A DNA stretch of 64,000 bases from contig CANNAN010000002.1 in the NCBI GenBank assembly GCA_947502635.1, forward strand, positions 558,001 through 622,000, written 5' to 3'. Shown here in pieces: positions 53,727-61,407 of the stretch. Within the stretch, counting starts at the first letter, position 1, and each line of letters opens with the position of its first letter. The DNA comes from an uncultured Flavobacteriaceae bacterium (GTDB lineage: Bacteria; Bacteroidota; Bacteroidia; Flavobacteriales; Flavobacteriaceae). The notes under the pieces are model-generated. The model did no database searches, was not told where the DNA came from, and saw only the letters and a program-made list of their open reading frames with translations. The position numbers and the translations under genes are program-made.

Positions 53727-54779
53727 ATGAAAACAATAAAAGGACCTGCTGTTTTTTTGGCACAATTTGCAGGAGATAATGCGCCATTCAATAGTTTAGA
53801 TGGAATGTGTAAATGGGCGGCAGATTTAGGATATAAAGGCATTCAAATTCCAACATGGGAATCTAGTTTAATAGATGTGGAAAAAGCAGCTGAAAGTCAA
53901 ACCTATTGCGATGAATTGAAAGGAAAAGTGGCATCATATGGGTTGGAAATTACAGAACTGTCTACACACTTACAAGGTCAATTGGTAGCAGTAAATCCCG
54001 CTTATGATACAATGTTTGATGGCTTTGCTCCAGAACAGGTTAGAAATAATCCAAAAGCGAGAACAGAATGGGCGATAGATTTTGTGAAAAAATCTGGAAC
54101 TGCCAGTGGAAGGTTAGGTTTAAAGGCTCACGCTACTTTTTCTGGAGCTTTAATGTGGCATACGATGTATCCATGGCCGCAACGACCTAAAGGATTAGTA
54201 GAAATGGGTTTTAAAGAATTAGCAAACCGTTGGGTGCCTATATTGAATCATTTTGACGAACATGGTGTCGATGTATGTTATGAAATTCATCCAGGAGAAG
54301 ATCTTCATGACGGAATTACATTTGAACGTTTTTTGGAAGCAACAAATAATCACAAGCGAGTTAATATACTTTATGACCCGAGCCATTATGTGCTTCAGCA
54401 GTTAGATTATTTAACTTTTATAGATCATTATCATGAGCGTATTAAAGCTTTTCATGTTAAAGATGCAGAATTTAATCCAACAGGAAAACAAGGTGTTTAT
54501 GGTGGATATGCGGATTGGAAAGATAGGGCTGGGCGTTTTAGATCATTAGGGGATGGTCAGGTAGATTTTAAAGCGATTTTTTCAAAATTAACGAAGTATG
54601 AATGCGATTTTTGGGCTGTTATGGAATGGGAATGTTGTATAAAATCTTCTGAACAAGGAGCGAGAGAAGGCGCGCCTTTTATTCAAAAACATATTATTGA
54701 AGCTGCTGAAAAAGGATTTGATGATTTTGCAGGCGGAGATACAGATGAAGTACAATTAAAGAAAATACTTGGCTTGTAA
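53727..54779 (+). CDS. Cytoplasmic TIM-barrel sugar isomerase/epimerase-like protein
   Basis: 350 residues, no signal. The barrel shows FAGDNAPFNSLDGMCKWAADLGYKGIQIPTW, TELSTHLQGQLVAVNP, VCYEIHPGEDLHDG (Glu/His), NILYDPSHYVLQQLDYL (Asp/His), FHVKDAEF and AVMEWECC (Glu). It belongs to a subgroup that goes with Gfo/Idh genes. It probably isomerises the imported keto sugar. It lies 90 bp after the Gfo/Idh gene. Confidence 0.82.
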   Translation: MKTIKGPAVFLAQFAGDNAPFNSLDGMCKWAADLGYKGIQIPTWESSLIDVEKAAESQTYCDELKGKVASYGLEITELSTHLQGQLVAVNPAYDTMFDGFAPEQVRNNPKARTEWAIDFVKKSGTASGRLGLKAHATFSGALMWHTMYPWPQRPKGLVEMGFKELANRWVPILNHFDEHGVDVCYEIHPGEDLHDGITFERFLEATNNHKRVNILYDPSHYVLQQLDYLTFIDHYHERIKAFHVKDAEFNPTGKQGVYGGYADWKDRAGRFRSLGDGQVDFKAIFSKLTKYECDFWAVMEWECCIKSSEQGAREGAPFIQKHIIEAAEKGFDDFAGGDTDEVQLKKILGL

Positions 54780-54789
54780 TTAAATAATT

Positions 54790-55599
54790 ATGAATAGAAT
54801 CATCTTTTTATTAATTGGCTTGTTGTTTTTTTCTTCCTGTAATTTTCTGCTAGAAGATAGGAGTCAGAAAATGGCAAAAGAGCAGGTTCTTAATGAAGCA
54901 AAAGAAGAAAAAGAGCCTACTAAGCCAGAAGAAACCGAATTTTATGAACCTGTGCCACCTACGGTTAATCCAACTGGACAAAACGGGGTACCAAGTGACG
55001 CTATTGTTTTATTTGATGGTAGTAATTTAGACAGTTGGGTGCATGCAAAAGATAGTAGCCCAGTACAATGGGTTTTAAATGATGATGGATCTATGACGGT
55101 CAAAGATAAATCTGGAGATATTCAAACAAAGCAAGAATTTGGTTGTATACAGTTACATATAGAATGGCAATCTTCACCAGAAAAAAGAGCAAGTGGTCAG
55201 AATAGAAGTAATAGCGGTGTTTTTCTTCAAGAGCGCTATGAAGTGCAAGTTTTAGATAATAATGATAATGACACTTATGTTAACGGTCAGGTAGGGTCTA
55301 TTTATAAACAGTCAATTCCTTTAGCAAAAGCATCGGTGCCGACTGGAGAATGGAATACCTATGATATTATTTATCATGCTCCAGAATTCAATTCTAAAGG
55401 AGATAAAACAAAATCAGCAACTATTACAGTACTACATAATGGCATTTTAATTCAAGACCATTATGAAATAAAAGGGACCACTCCATATATTGGCTGGCCT
55501 AAAAACAATCCACATGGAAAAGGTGCATTAAGACTTCAAGATCATGGTGATAACAGTGGTGTGAGTTACAGGAATATTTGGGTAAGAACATTGGATTAA
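54790..55599 (+). CDS. DUF1080 lipoprotein (3-keto-glycoside cleaving family)
   Basis: 269 residues. The lipoprotein signal is MNRIIFLLIGLLFFSSC (Cys17). A Glu/Lys/Pro-rich linker (about 25-65) leads to a DUF1080 domain: AIVLFDGSNLDSWVHAKDS, CIQLHIEWQSSPEKRASGQNR, NSGVFLQERYEVQVLDNND and GALRLQDHGDNSGVSYRNIW. All the usual domain blocks are present. It is likely a periplasmic, membrane-anchored 3-keto-glycoside lyase. It is 10 bp after the epimerase gene and 38 bp before the next Gfo/Idh start. Confidence 0.82.
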   Translation: MNRIIFLLIGLLFFSSCNFLLEDRSQKMAKEQVLNEAKEEKEPTKPEETEFYEPVPPTVNPTGQNGVPSDAIVLFDGSNLDSWVHAKDSSPVQWVLNDDGSMTVKDKSGDIQTKQEFGCIQLHIEWQSSPEKRASGQNRSNSGVFLQERYEVQVLDNNDNDTYVNGQVGSIYKQSIPLAKASVPTGEWNTYDIIYHAPEFNSKGDKTKSATITVLHNGILIQDHYEIKGTTPYIGWPKNNPHGKGALRLQDHGDNSGVSYRNIWVRTLD

Positions 55600-55637
55600 T
55601 AAGTGGACAAATTACTTATAATTTAAATAGCAATATC

Positions 55638-57005
55638 ATGAAAAACACAATTTCAAGAAGATCATTTATTACAGTAACAGCTTCAGCTACAGCTGGGATA
55701 CTGGTGATACCAAGTTTAATGAGTTTTTCACCAAATAATAAAATAAATATAGCTGTTATAGGGGTTGGTCATAGAGCGGGTACAAATATGAGAATTGCAG
55801 CAAAGGGAAATAATATTGTTGCTATATGTGATGTTGATGACTGGTTTATGCAAAAAGCTGGAGAAGCATTTCCTAAAGCCAAAAAATTTAAAGATTTCAG
55901 AGTCATGTTTGATAAAATGGCCAATGAAATAGATGCGGTAGTTATTTCAACTCCAGATCACACGCATTTTCCTGCTACAATGGCTGCAATGGAATTGGGA
56001 AAGCATGTATTTGTAGAAAAACCATTAGCGCATAATGTTTGGCAAGTAAGAACCATGAAAAAAGCAGCTAAGTATTATAAGGTTATTTCTCAAATGGGTA
56101 ACCAAGGGCATACTACTCATGGAATAAGATTAGTAAAAGAATGGTATGAAGCAGGCGTTTTAGGAGATGTTAAAGAAGTACATGCTTGGCGTGGTGTAAA
56201 TAAATTTGCACCAGGATATTACTTTACAAAACCTGAGAGTTTTCCGCCACCAAAGCATGAAGTTCCTGCTAATTTTGATTGGGACTTATGGTTGGGGCCT
56301 GCAGCTGAAAGACCTTTTAATAATACGTATGCACCAAAATCATGGCGAGGTCATTATGATTTCGGAAATGGACAATTAGGCGATTGGGCTTGTCATACTT
56401 TAGATGCTCCTTTTTGGGCTTTAGATCTTGGGGCGCCAAAAAAAGTAATTGGAGAAACTCCTTTGGGAAGTTTTAATGATAGCAGTTTTATGCCAAATAG
56501 CTCTGTGGTTACTTTTGAATTTCCAAAACGTGGAAATAAAAAACCAGTCACCTTAAAATGGCACGAGGGATTTGCAACTCCGAATATTGATATTAATCCA
56601 GAATGGGGAATTGACAAGTTGCCTAGTAATGGAGGAATGCTTATGGTTGGTAGTAAAAATACGCTAATGACGGGTGCAAGACCAGAGAAACCAAAAATTC
56701 TTTTACCGCAAGCACAACAAGAAGAATTCTTAAAAAATCTGCCAGCTCAAACCATTCCTAGAATTCAAGAAAATGCACCTCATAAAGAATGGATAGACGC
56801 TATTAGAAATAATACACTTCCAGGTTCTAACTTTGATTATGCATCAGATTTAACCGAAATGGCCTTAATAGGAGTCATGGCACAAAGGTTTGGGGGTAAA
56901 ATTAAATACGATGCAAAGAAAATGAAGATTACTAATCGCAAAGAATTAAATACTTACATAAAAGAGCCTGTGCGACAAGGATGGTCTTACGGCGAAAATC
57001 TTTAA
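55638..57005 (+). CDS. Exported Gfo/Idh/MocA family oxidoreductase
   Basis: 455 residues from the ATG at 55638 (MKNTISRRSFITVTASATAG, a twin-arginine-type signal); the ATG at 55578 would start inside the DUF1080 gene. NAD motif NIAVIGVGHRAGTNMRIAA; STPDHTHFPATMAAMELGKHVFVEKPLAHN (full EKP); HYDFGNGQLGDWACHTLDAPFWAL in the C-terminal domain. It belongs to the long Trp-rich group and is a paralogue of the protein at 37107-38453. It is the last gene of the plus-strand arm. The likely job is periplasmic sugar oxidation/reduction. Confidence 0.82.
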   Translation: MKNTISRRSFITVTASATAGILVIPSLMSFSPNNKINIAVIGVGHRAGTNMRIAAKGNNIVAICDVDDWFMQKAGEAFPKAKKFKDFRVMFDKMANEIDAVVISTPDHTHFPATMAAMELGKHVFVEKPLAHNVWQVRTMKKAAKYYKVISQMGNQGHTTHGIRLVKEWYEAGVLGDVKEVHAWRGVNKFAPGYYFTKPESFPPPKHEVPANFDWDLWLGPAAERPFNNTYAPKSWRGHYDFGNGQLGDWACHTLDAPFWALDLGAPKKVIGETPLGSFNDSSFMPNSSVVTFEFPKRGNKKPVTLKWHEGFATPNIDINPEWGIDKLPSNGGMLMVGSKNTLMTGARPEKPKILLPQAQQEEFLKNLPAQTIPRIQENAPHKEWIDAIRNNTLPGSNFDYASDLTEMALIGVMAQRFGGKIKYDAKKMKITNRKELNTYIKEPVRQGWSYGENL

Positions 57006-57293
57006 AAATAAAAACCAATACTTTAAAATAATTCGCCAAGAAATTAAGGTCGTTAGCGAATGATTATTTAAATGACTTGCTATATAGCTGAATAGGTTTC
57101 AAATAGAAAATAATCAATAAGAATATTTTTCCTATTTGAGTTTCAGTATTCAAGGGATGATAAAGGTGGAAATAATTCTAAATTCTTTGAATTATTTAAA
57201 ATAAAAGTATCAAATAAAAGAGATATTAATAATTTTTATAAAAAAGTGAATTGTTTTTCTAGGTAGTATTAAATAAAATTATAGTTTTACCGT

Positions 57294-57368
57294 ATGAAAA
57301 ATTTAAAAAATAAAATACGTTGCTCTGTTCCCGGTTTGCCCGCGCGCAATTATCGCCGCTGCTTCTAG
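57294..57368 (+). CDS. Arg-containing short ORF, candidate leader peptide
   Basis: 24 codons starting MKNLKNKIRCSV and ending PARNYRRCF before TAG at 57366-57368. Four of the 24 are Arg (one CGT and three CGC), with CGC-CGC near the end. CGC is an unusual codon in this AT-rich sequence. Flanking segments can pair: TAAAATACGTT (57311-57321) with AACGTAATTTTA (57391-57402), and GGTTTGC (57333-57339) with GCAAAACC (57381-57388), each with one bulge. Seven T follow. It may be an attenuator leader or part of a structured RNA. Confidence 0.4.
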   Translation: MKNLKNKIRCSVPGLPARNYRRCF

Positions 57369-57477
57369 TCTTTCTTGATAGCAAAACCAAAACGTAATTT
57401 TAATTTTTTTCATAGTGTCCAAAATATATTTCATAGCATTTAAAAATTCAGTTAATTTCTTAGTTAACAAAGGTCAT

Positions 57478-57507
57478 ATGCGTCGTATTTTTCCACGTCG
57501 CCCGTAA
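57478..57507 (+). CDS. Arg-rich short ORF, candidate arg leader peptide
   Basis: A nine-codon ORF, MRRIFPRRP, ends in TAA at 57505-57507. Four of nine codons are Arg (CGT CGT ... CGT CGC) in two tandem pairs. A small hairpin (CGCCC GTAA GGGTG) covers its last codons and stop. It lies 84 bp before the first gene of the arginine operon. It looks like a leader peptide, but I see no T-tract terminator after it, so control may be translational. Confidence 0.5.
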   Translation: MRRIFPRRP

Positions 57508-57591
57508 GGGTGTGCTTCTATTTTTGAGCTAGGTGAGTCCAGTTCAGTAATCAAAAAAGGTTAAAATTCAAATTCAAATAGATCCAAATAA

Positions 57592-58209
57592 ATGGAGATT
57601 GTAATCGCTAATAAATCACATACTAAATACGCAGAAATTATTTGCCAAACTATTGCAGAATCAGCAAAAGTTAGAGGTACAGGTATTGCCAAACGTACGC
57701 CTGAATATATTTCGACAAAAATGGAAAATGGTAATGCCGTTATTGCTATAGATGGGGACGTATTTGCTGGGTTTTGTTACATAGAACTTTGGGGGCATGG
57801 AAAGTTTGTAGCTAATTCGGGTTTAATTGTACATCCTAATTATAGAGGCAAAGGACTTGCAAAAAAAATAAAGCATAAAGTTTTTGAACATTCAAGAACA
57901 AAATTCCCAAATGCTAAAGTGTTTAGTATTACAACTGGTTTAGCTGTTATGAAGTTGAACAGCGATTTAGGATATAAGCCAGTTACATTTTCTGAGTTAA
58001 CAGACGATCAAACATTTTGGGACGGTTGTCAAACCTGTCAGAATTATGATGTTTTAACACGCACTAACCGTAAAATGTGTTTGTGTACAGGGATGTTATA
58101 CGATGGAAAAACAAAAGAAAAAAAGGAATCAAAAAAAATAAAAGAAAAGGTTTTTAAAAGATTAAAACATATTAAAGAAACCATGTTTTTAAAAAAAGAT
58201 AAAAGATGA
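57592..58209 (+). CDS. GNAT family N-acyltransferase in the arginine operon
   Basis: 205 residues. The GNAT fold is clear: ARKSHTKYAEIICQTIA-like start (VIANKSHTKYAEIICQTIA), then the acyl-CoA loop VHPNYRGKGLAKKIKHKVF near 82-100 (Q/R-x-x-G-x-G/A form RGKGLA). A Cys-rich C-terminal segment (CQTCQNYDV ... MCLCTGMLY, about 145-170) could bind a metal, and a Lys-rich tail follows. Its last codons overlap the argG start by 4 bp (ATGA), so they are coupled. Being first in the arg operon, it may acylate glutamate as the first step (acetyl or succinyl); this is inferred from position. Confidence 0.75.
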   Translation: MEIVIANKSHTKYAEIICQTIAESAKVRGTGIAKRTPEYISTKMENGNAVIAIDGDVFAGFCYIELWGHGKFVANSGLIVHPNYRGKGLAKKIKHKVFEHSRTKFPNAKVFSITTGLAVMKLNSDLGYKPVTFSELTDDQTFWDGCQTCQNYDVLTRTNRKMCLCTGMLYDGKTKEKKESKKIKEKVFKRLKHIKETMFLKKDKR

Positions 58210-59381
58210 AAAAATTAGTAATAGCGTATAGTGGCGGATTAGATACATCGTATTGTGCGGTTAGTTTATCTAAAGAATATGATGTTCATGCTGTAAGCGT
58301 AAACACAGGTGGGTTTACAGAAGAGGAAATAGGATATATTGAAAGCAATGCTTATAAAATGGGCGTTTCTACTTATAAAAATATTGATGCCGTTGCTACA
58401 TTTTATCAGAAAGTAGTAAAGTATTTAATTTTTGGTAATGTTTTAAAAAATAATTCCTATCCACTATCTGTAAGTGCAGAACGAATTATTCAGGCTATCG
58501 AGATTGTAGAATACGCAAAGAGTATAGGTGCAGGATATATTGCGCATGGTAGTACAGGAGCAGGAAATGATCAGGTGAGATTCGATATGATTTTTCAAAC
58601 TCTAGCTCCGGAAATTGAAATTATTACCCCTATTAGAGATGAAAAATTAACGAGACAAGAAGAAATAGATTATTTAAAATCTAATGGCATTGATATGTCT
58701 TGGGAAAAAGCGCAATATTCAATAAACAAAGGACTTTGGGGAACAAGTGTTGGAGGTTCTGAAACCTTAACATCTGAAAAACCGTTGCCAAGTGAAGCTT
58801 ATCCGTCACAATTAGAAAAAGAAGGCGAAGAAAAAGTGACCCTTACATTTAAAAATGGTGAATTTGTAGCTTTTAATGGCAAAGAAAATGCACCAGAAGT
58901 TAATATTGAATTACTAAATAATATCGCTTCGGAGTATGCTATTGGTAGAGATATTCATGTTGGAGATACTATTGTTGGTATAAAAGGACGTGTAGGTTTT
59001 GAAGCAGCAGCAGCTTTAATTACTGTAAAGGCGCATCACTTGTTAGAAAAGCATACCCTTACCAAATGGCAATTGCAACATAAAGAATACTTATCAAGTT
59101 TTTATGGCATGCATTTGCACGAAGGCCAGTATTTAGATCCAGTAATGAGAAATATCGAAGCCTTTTTACAAAGTAGCCAAGAGCAAGTAAGCGGTGATGT
59201 CACTGTTACATTAAAACCATATCATTTTTCATTAGATGGTATTGTGTCTGAACATGATTTAATGAATGCCAAATTTGGAAGCTACGGTGAAATTAATAAA
59301 GGGTGGACAGCAGATGAAGCCAAAGGATTTATTAAAATTATAGGAAATCAAAATAAAATATATCAACAAGTAAACTCTTAG
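58206..59381 (+). CDS. argG: Argininosuccinate synthase
   Basis: 391 residues. The ATP-pyrophosphatase motif YSGGLDTSY (Ser9-Ser15) starts the protein. GYIAHGSTGAGNDQVRFDMIF is the citrulline/aspartate-binding block. The end has VSEHDLMNAKFGSYGE. It joins citrulline and aspartate with ATP. Start overlaps the GNAT stop (ATGA); argC follows 3 bp later. Confidence 0.95.
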   Translation: MKKLVIAYSGGLDTSYCAVSLSKEYDVHAVSVNTGGFTEEEIGYIESNAYKMGVSTYKNIDAVATFYQKVVKYLIFGNVLKNNSYPLSVSAERIIQAIEIVEYAKSIGAGYIAHGSTGAGNDQVRFDMIFQTLAPEIEIITPIRDEKLTRQEEIDYLKSNGIDMSWEKAQYSINKGLWGTSVGGSETLTSEKPLPSEAYPSQLEKEGEEKVTLTFKNGEFVAFNGKENAPEVNIELLNNIASEYAIGRDIHVGDTIVGIKGRVGFEAAAALITVKAHHLLEKHTLTKWQLQHKEYLSSFYGMHLHEGQYLDPVMRNIEAFLQSSQEQVSGDVTVTLKPYHFSLDGIVSEHDLMNAKFGSYGEINKGWTADEAKGFIKIIGNQNKIYQQVNS

Positions 59382-59384
59382 GTT

Positions 59385-60362
59385 ATGATTGAAGTTGGCA
59401 TTATAGGAGGCGCTGGTTATACAGCAGGTGAGTTAGTGAGGTTATTAATATCGCATCCAGAAACAAATATTAATTTTGTTTTCAGTACCTCTAACGCGGG
59501 TAATAAAATTAGTCATATTCATCAAGATTTAGTAGGGTCTTTAGATTTAAAATTTACAGATACTATTAATCCAGATGTAGATGTGTTGTTTCTGTGTTTA
59601 GGTCATGGTAATTCGGTAAAGTTTTTAGAGAATAATACATTTTCAGATAAAACTAAAATTATCGATTTAGGAAATGATTTCAGATTGGAAAACGATAAGA
59701 TTTTTGATGGCAAAAACTTTGTGTATGGCTTACCAGAATTACAAAGAGAAGCTGTGAAATCGGCTGATTATATTGCCAACCCAGGCTGTTTTGCAACAGC
59801 CATTCAATTAGCATTATTGCCATTAGCCGAAAAGAATTTAATAAATAATGATGTGCATATTAATGCCGTTACAGGCGCTACAGGTGCTGGAACATCGTTA
59901 TCAGCAACGACACATTATACATGGAGAGATAATAACTTTTCGTATTACAAGCCATTTACGCATCAACATTTAGGAGAAATTAATCAGTCTGTAAAGCAAT
60001 TACAAAATGATTTTTCTTCAGAGATTTTGTTTATGCCGAATAGGGGTAATTTTTCAAGAGGAATTTTTGCAACTCTTTATACAGATTTTGAAGGTACGGT
60101 TGAAGAAGCGATCACTATGTATAAAGATTTTTATAAAGCGGCTAAGTTTACTTTTGTTTCAGATGCCCCAATACATTTAAAGCAAGTAGTAAATACTAAT
60201 AAATGTATCATACATTTGCATAAACATAATAATAAATTATTAGTTACGAGTGTGATTGATAATTTGTTAAAAGGGGCTTCGGGTCAAGCCATTCAAAACA
60301 TGAATTTAATGTTTGGATTGGAAGAAACAACAGGGTTACAATTAAAAGCTACCTACTTTTAA
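59385..60362 (+). CDS. argC: N-acetyl(or succinyl)-glutamyl-phosphate reductase
   Basis: 325 residues. NAD(P)-binding GIIGGAGYTAGELVRLLISHP; catalytic Cys135 in NPGCFATAIQLALLPL; FSYYKPFTHQHLGEINQSV and NRGNFSRGIFATLY with the active-site His. It reduces the acylated glutamyl phosphate to the semialdehyde. It follows argG by 3 bp. A repeat-rich gap of 250 bp separates it from proC. Confidence 0.95.
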   Translation: MIEVGIIGGAGYTAGELVRLLISHPETNINFVFSTSNAGNKISHIHQDLVGSLDLKFTDTINPDVDVLFLCLGHGNSVKFLENNTFSDKTKIIDLGNDFRLENDKIFDGKNFVYGLPELQREAVKSADYIANPGCFATAIQLALLPLAEKNLINNDVHINAVTGATGAGTSLSATTHYTWRDNNFSYYKPFTHQHLGEINQSVKQLQNDFSSEILFMPNRGNFSRGIFATLYTDFEGTVEEAITMYKDFYKAAKFTFVSDAPIHLKQVVNTNKCIIHLHKHNNKLLVTSVIDNLLKGASGQAIQNMNLMFGLEETTGLQLKATYF

Positions 60363-60376
60363 AAAGTATTTTAATT

Positions 60377-60401
60377 GTCATTCCTGCGCAGGCAGGAATC
60401 C
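60377..60401. repeat. Dispersed hairpin repeat, type A
   Basis: GTCATTCCTGCGCAGGCAGG followed by AATCC: the most symmetric copy in the window. It lies 15 bp after the argC stop. Confidence 0.7.
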
Positions 60402-60425
60402 ACTTGAAGGCGACGTATTTTTAAT

Positions 60426-60560
60426 CCCCACCTAAGCTCCCCAAATAAAGGAGGGTTAGGGGAAGATATAGAGCAAGAGTGGTGCGTTAGGGATAGTAGT
60501 GGAAAGCCCACAGCGATAGCGAGGACTTGCAACGGATAGCCCGACCCTTGTGGTAACGCC
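60426..60560. ncRNA. Dispersed structured element (Flavo-1-like candidate) with a long hairpin
   Basis: A long imperfect hairpin (TCCCCACCTAAGCTCCC ... GGAGGGTTAGGGGA, 60426-60463) precedes GGATAGTAGTGGAAAGCCC (60491-60509) and AACGGATAGCCCGACCC (60531-60547). The last two blocks match 16497-16513 and 16614-16626. They are GC-richer than the surrounding sequence. Confidence 0.45.
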
Positions 60561-60611
60561 AAGAAAATAATAACCCCTCCCAGGAGGGAATGATGAAAAA
60601 AAGTATAAATT

Positions 60612-61406
60612 ATGAAAATAGCTATCATAGGAACAGGGAATTTAGGAAGTTCAATCGCTAAAGGGCTTATAAAAAATAAGTCATTTACCTCGTTGTATCT
60701 AAGCGATAAAAACACATCGGCTGTAGAATCTTTTGAAGACGAAGCTTATGTTACCATTACAAGTAACAATGCGCAAGCAGTTGAAGCATCAGATATTATC
60801 CTTTTTGCATTGCAACCCAGACACATTGAAAAAGTATTGGAAGATGTCTCCCCATTTATAAAAGCTGATCATGTTGTACTTTCGGTAGCAGCTGGTTTTG
60901 AGATTTCCAGAATAGAAAGTATTATAGGGAGTGATAAAAATATTATTCGCGTGATGCCGAATACAGCTATATCTATAGGGAAATCTATGACATGTCTTTC
61001 AGGGAATGATAAAGGTCAGAGGAAAATTGAATTGGCAAAAGAGATATTTAATCAGTTAGGGACTACCATGGTCATTCCAGAAGAACAATTACAAGCAGCA
61101 ACAGTTATTTGTGCTAGTGGTATAGCATTTTGGATGCGTTTGGTACGTGCGACCACTCAAGGTGCCATTCAATTAGGTTTTGAAGCGCATGAAGCACACG
61201 ATTTGGCAGTTCAAACTTGTTTTGGTTCTGCTAGTTTGTTAATTGAATCGGGGAGACATCCAGAGCAGGAAATTGATCGCGTAACAACGCCTAGCGGATG
61301 TACTATTGAAGGATTGAATGCTATGGAACACCAAGGTTTAAGCTCTGCCTTAATACAGGGTATTGTATCATCATTTGAAAAAATTAACCAAATTAAAAAG
61401 AATTAA
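60612..61406 (+). CDS. proC: Pyrroline-5-carboxylate reductase
   Basis: 264 residues. Rossmann motif IAIIGTGNLGSSIAKGLI; NAQAVEASDIILFALQP; VMPNTAISIGKSMTCLS; C-terminal TTPSGCTIEGLNAMEHQGL, the P5C-reductase signature (TTPGGxTxxGL form). It reduces pyrroline-5-carboxylate to proline with NAD(P)H. It is 1 bp upstream of argD and lies inside the joint Arg/Pro cluster. Confidence 0.95.
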   Translation: MKIAIIGTGNLGSSIAKGLIKNKSFTSLYLSDKNTSAVESFEDEAYVTITSNNAQAVEASDIILFALQPRHIEKVLEDVSPFIKADHVVLSVAAGFEISRIESIIGSDKNIIRVMPNTAISIGKSMTCLSGNDKGQRKIELAKEIFNQLGTTMVIPEEQLQAATVICASGIAFWMRLVRATTQGAIQLGFEAHEAHDLAVQTCFGSASLLIESGRHPEQEIDRVTTPSGCTIEGLNAMEHQGLSSALIQGIVSSFEKINQIKKN

Positions 61407-61407
61407 A

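Larger units (their letters stand above)
57006..57591. other. 586-bp leader region before the arginine operon
   Basis: There is no ordinary gene here. It contains two short Arg-rich ORFs (57294-57368 and 57478-57507), a foldable segment around the first with a T tract at 57404-57410, and a GC-rich patch (57330-57362) that stands out in an AT-rich background. Confidence 0.6.
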
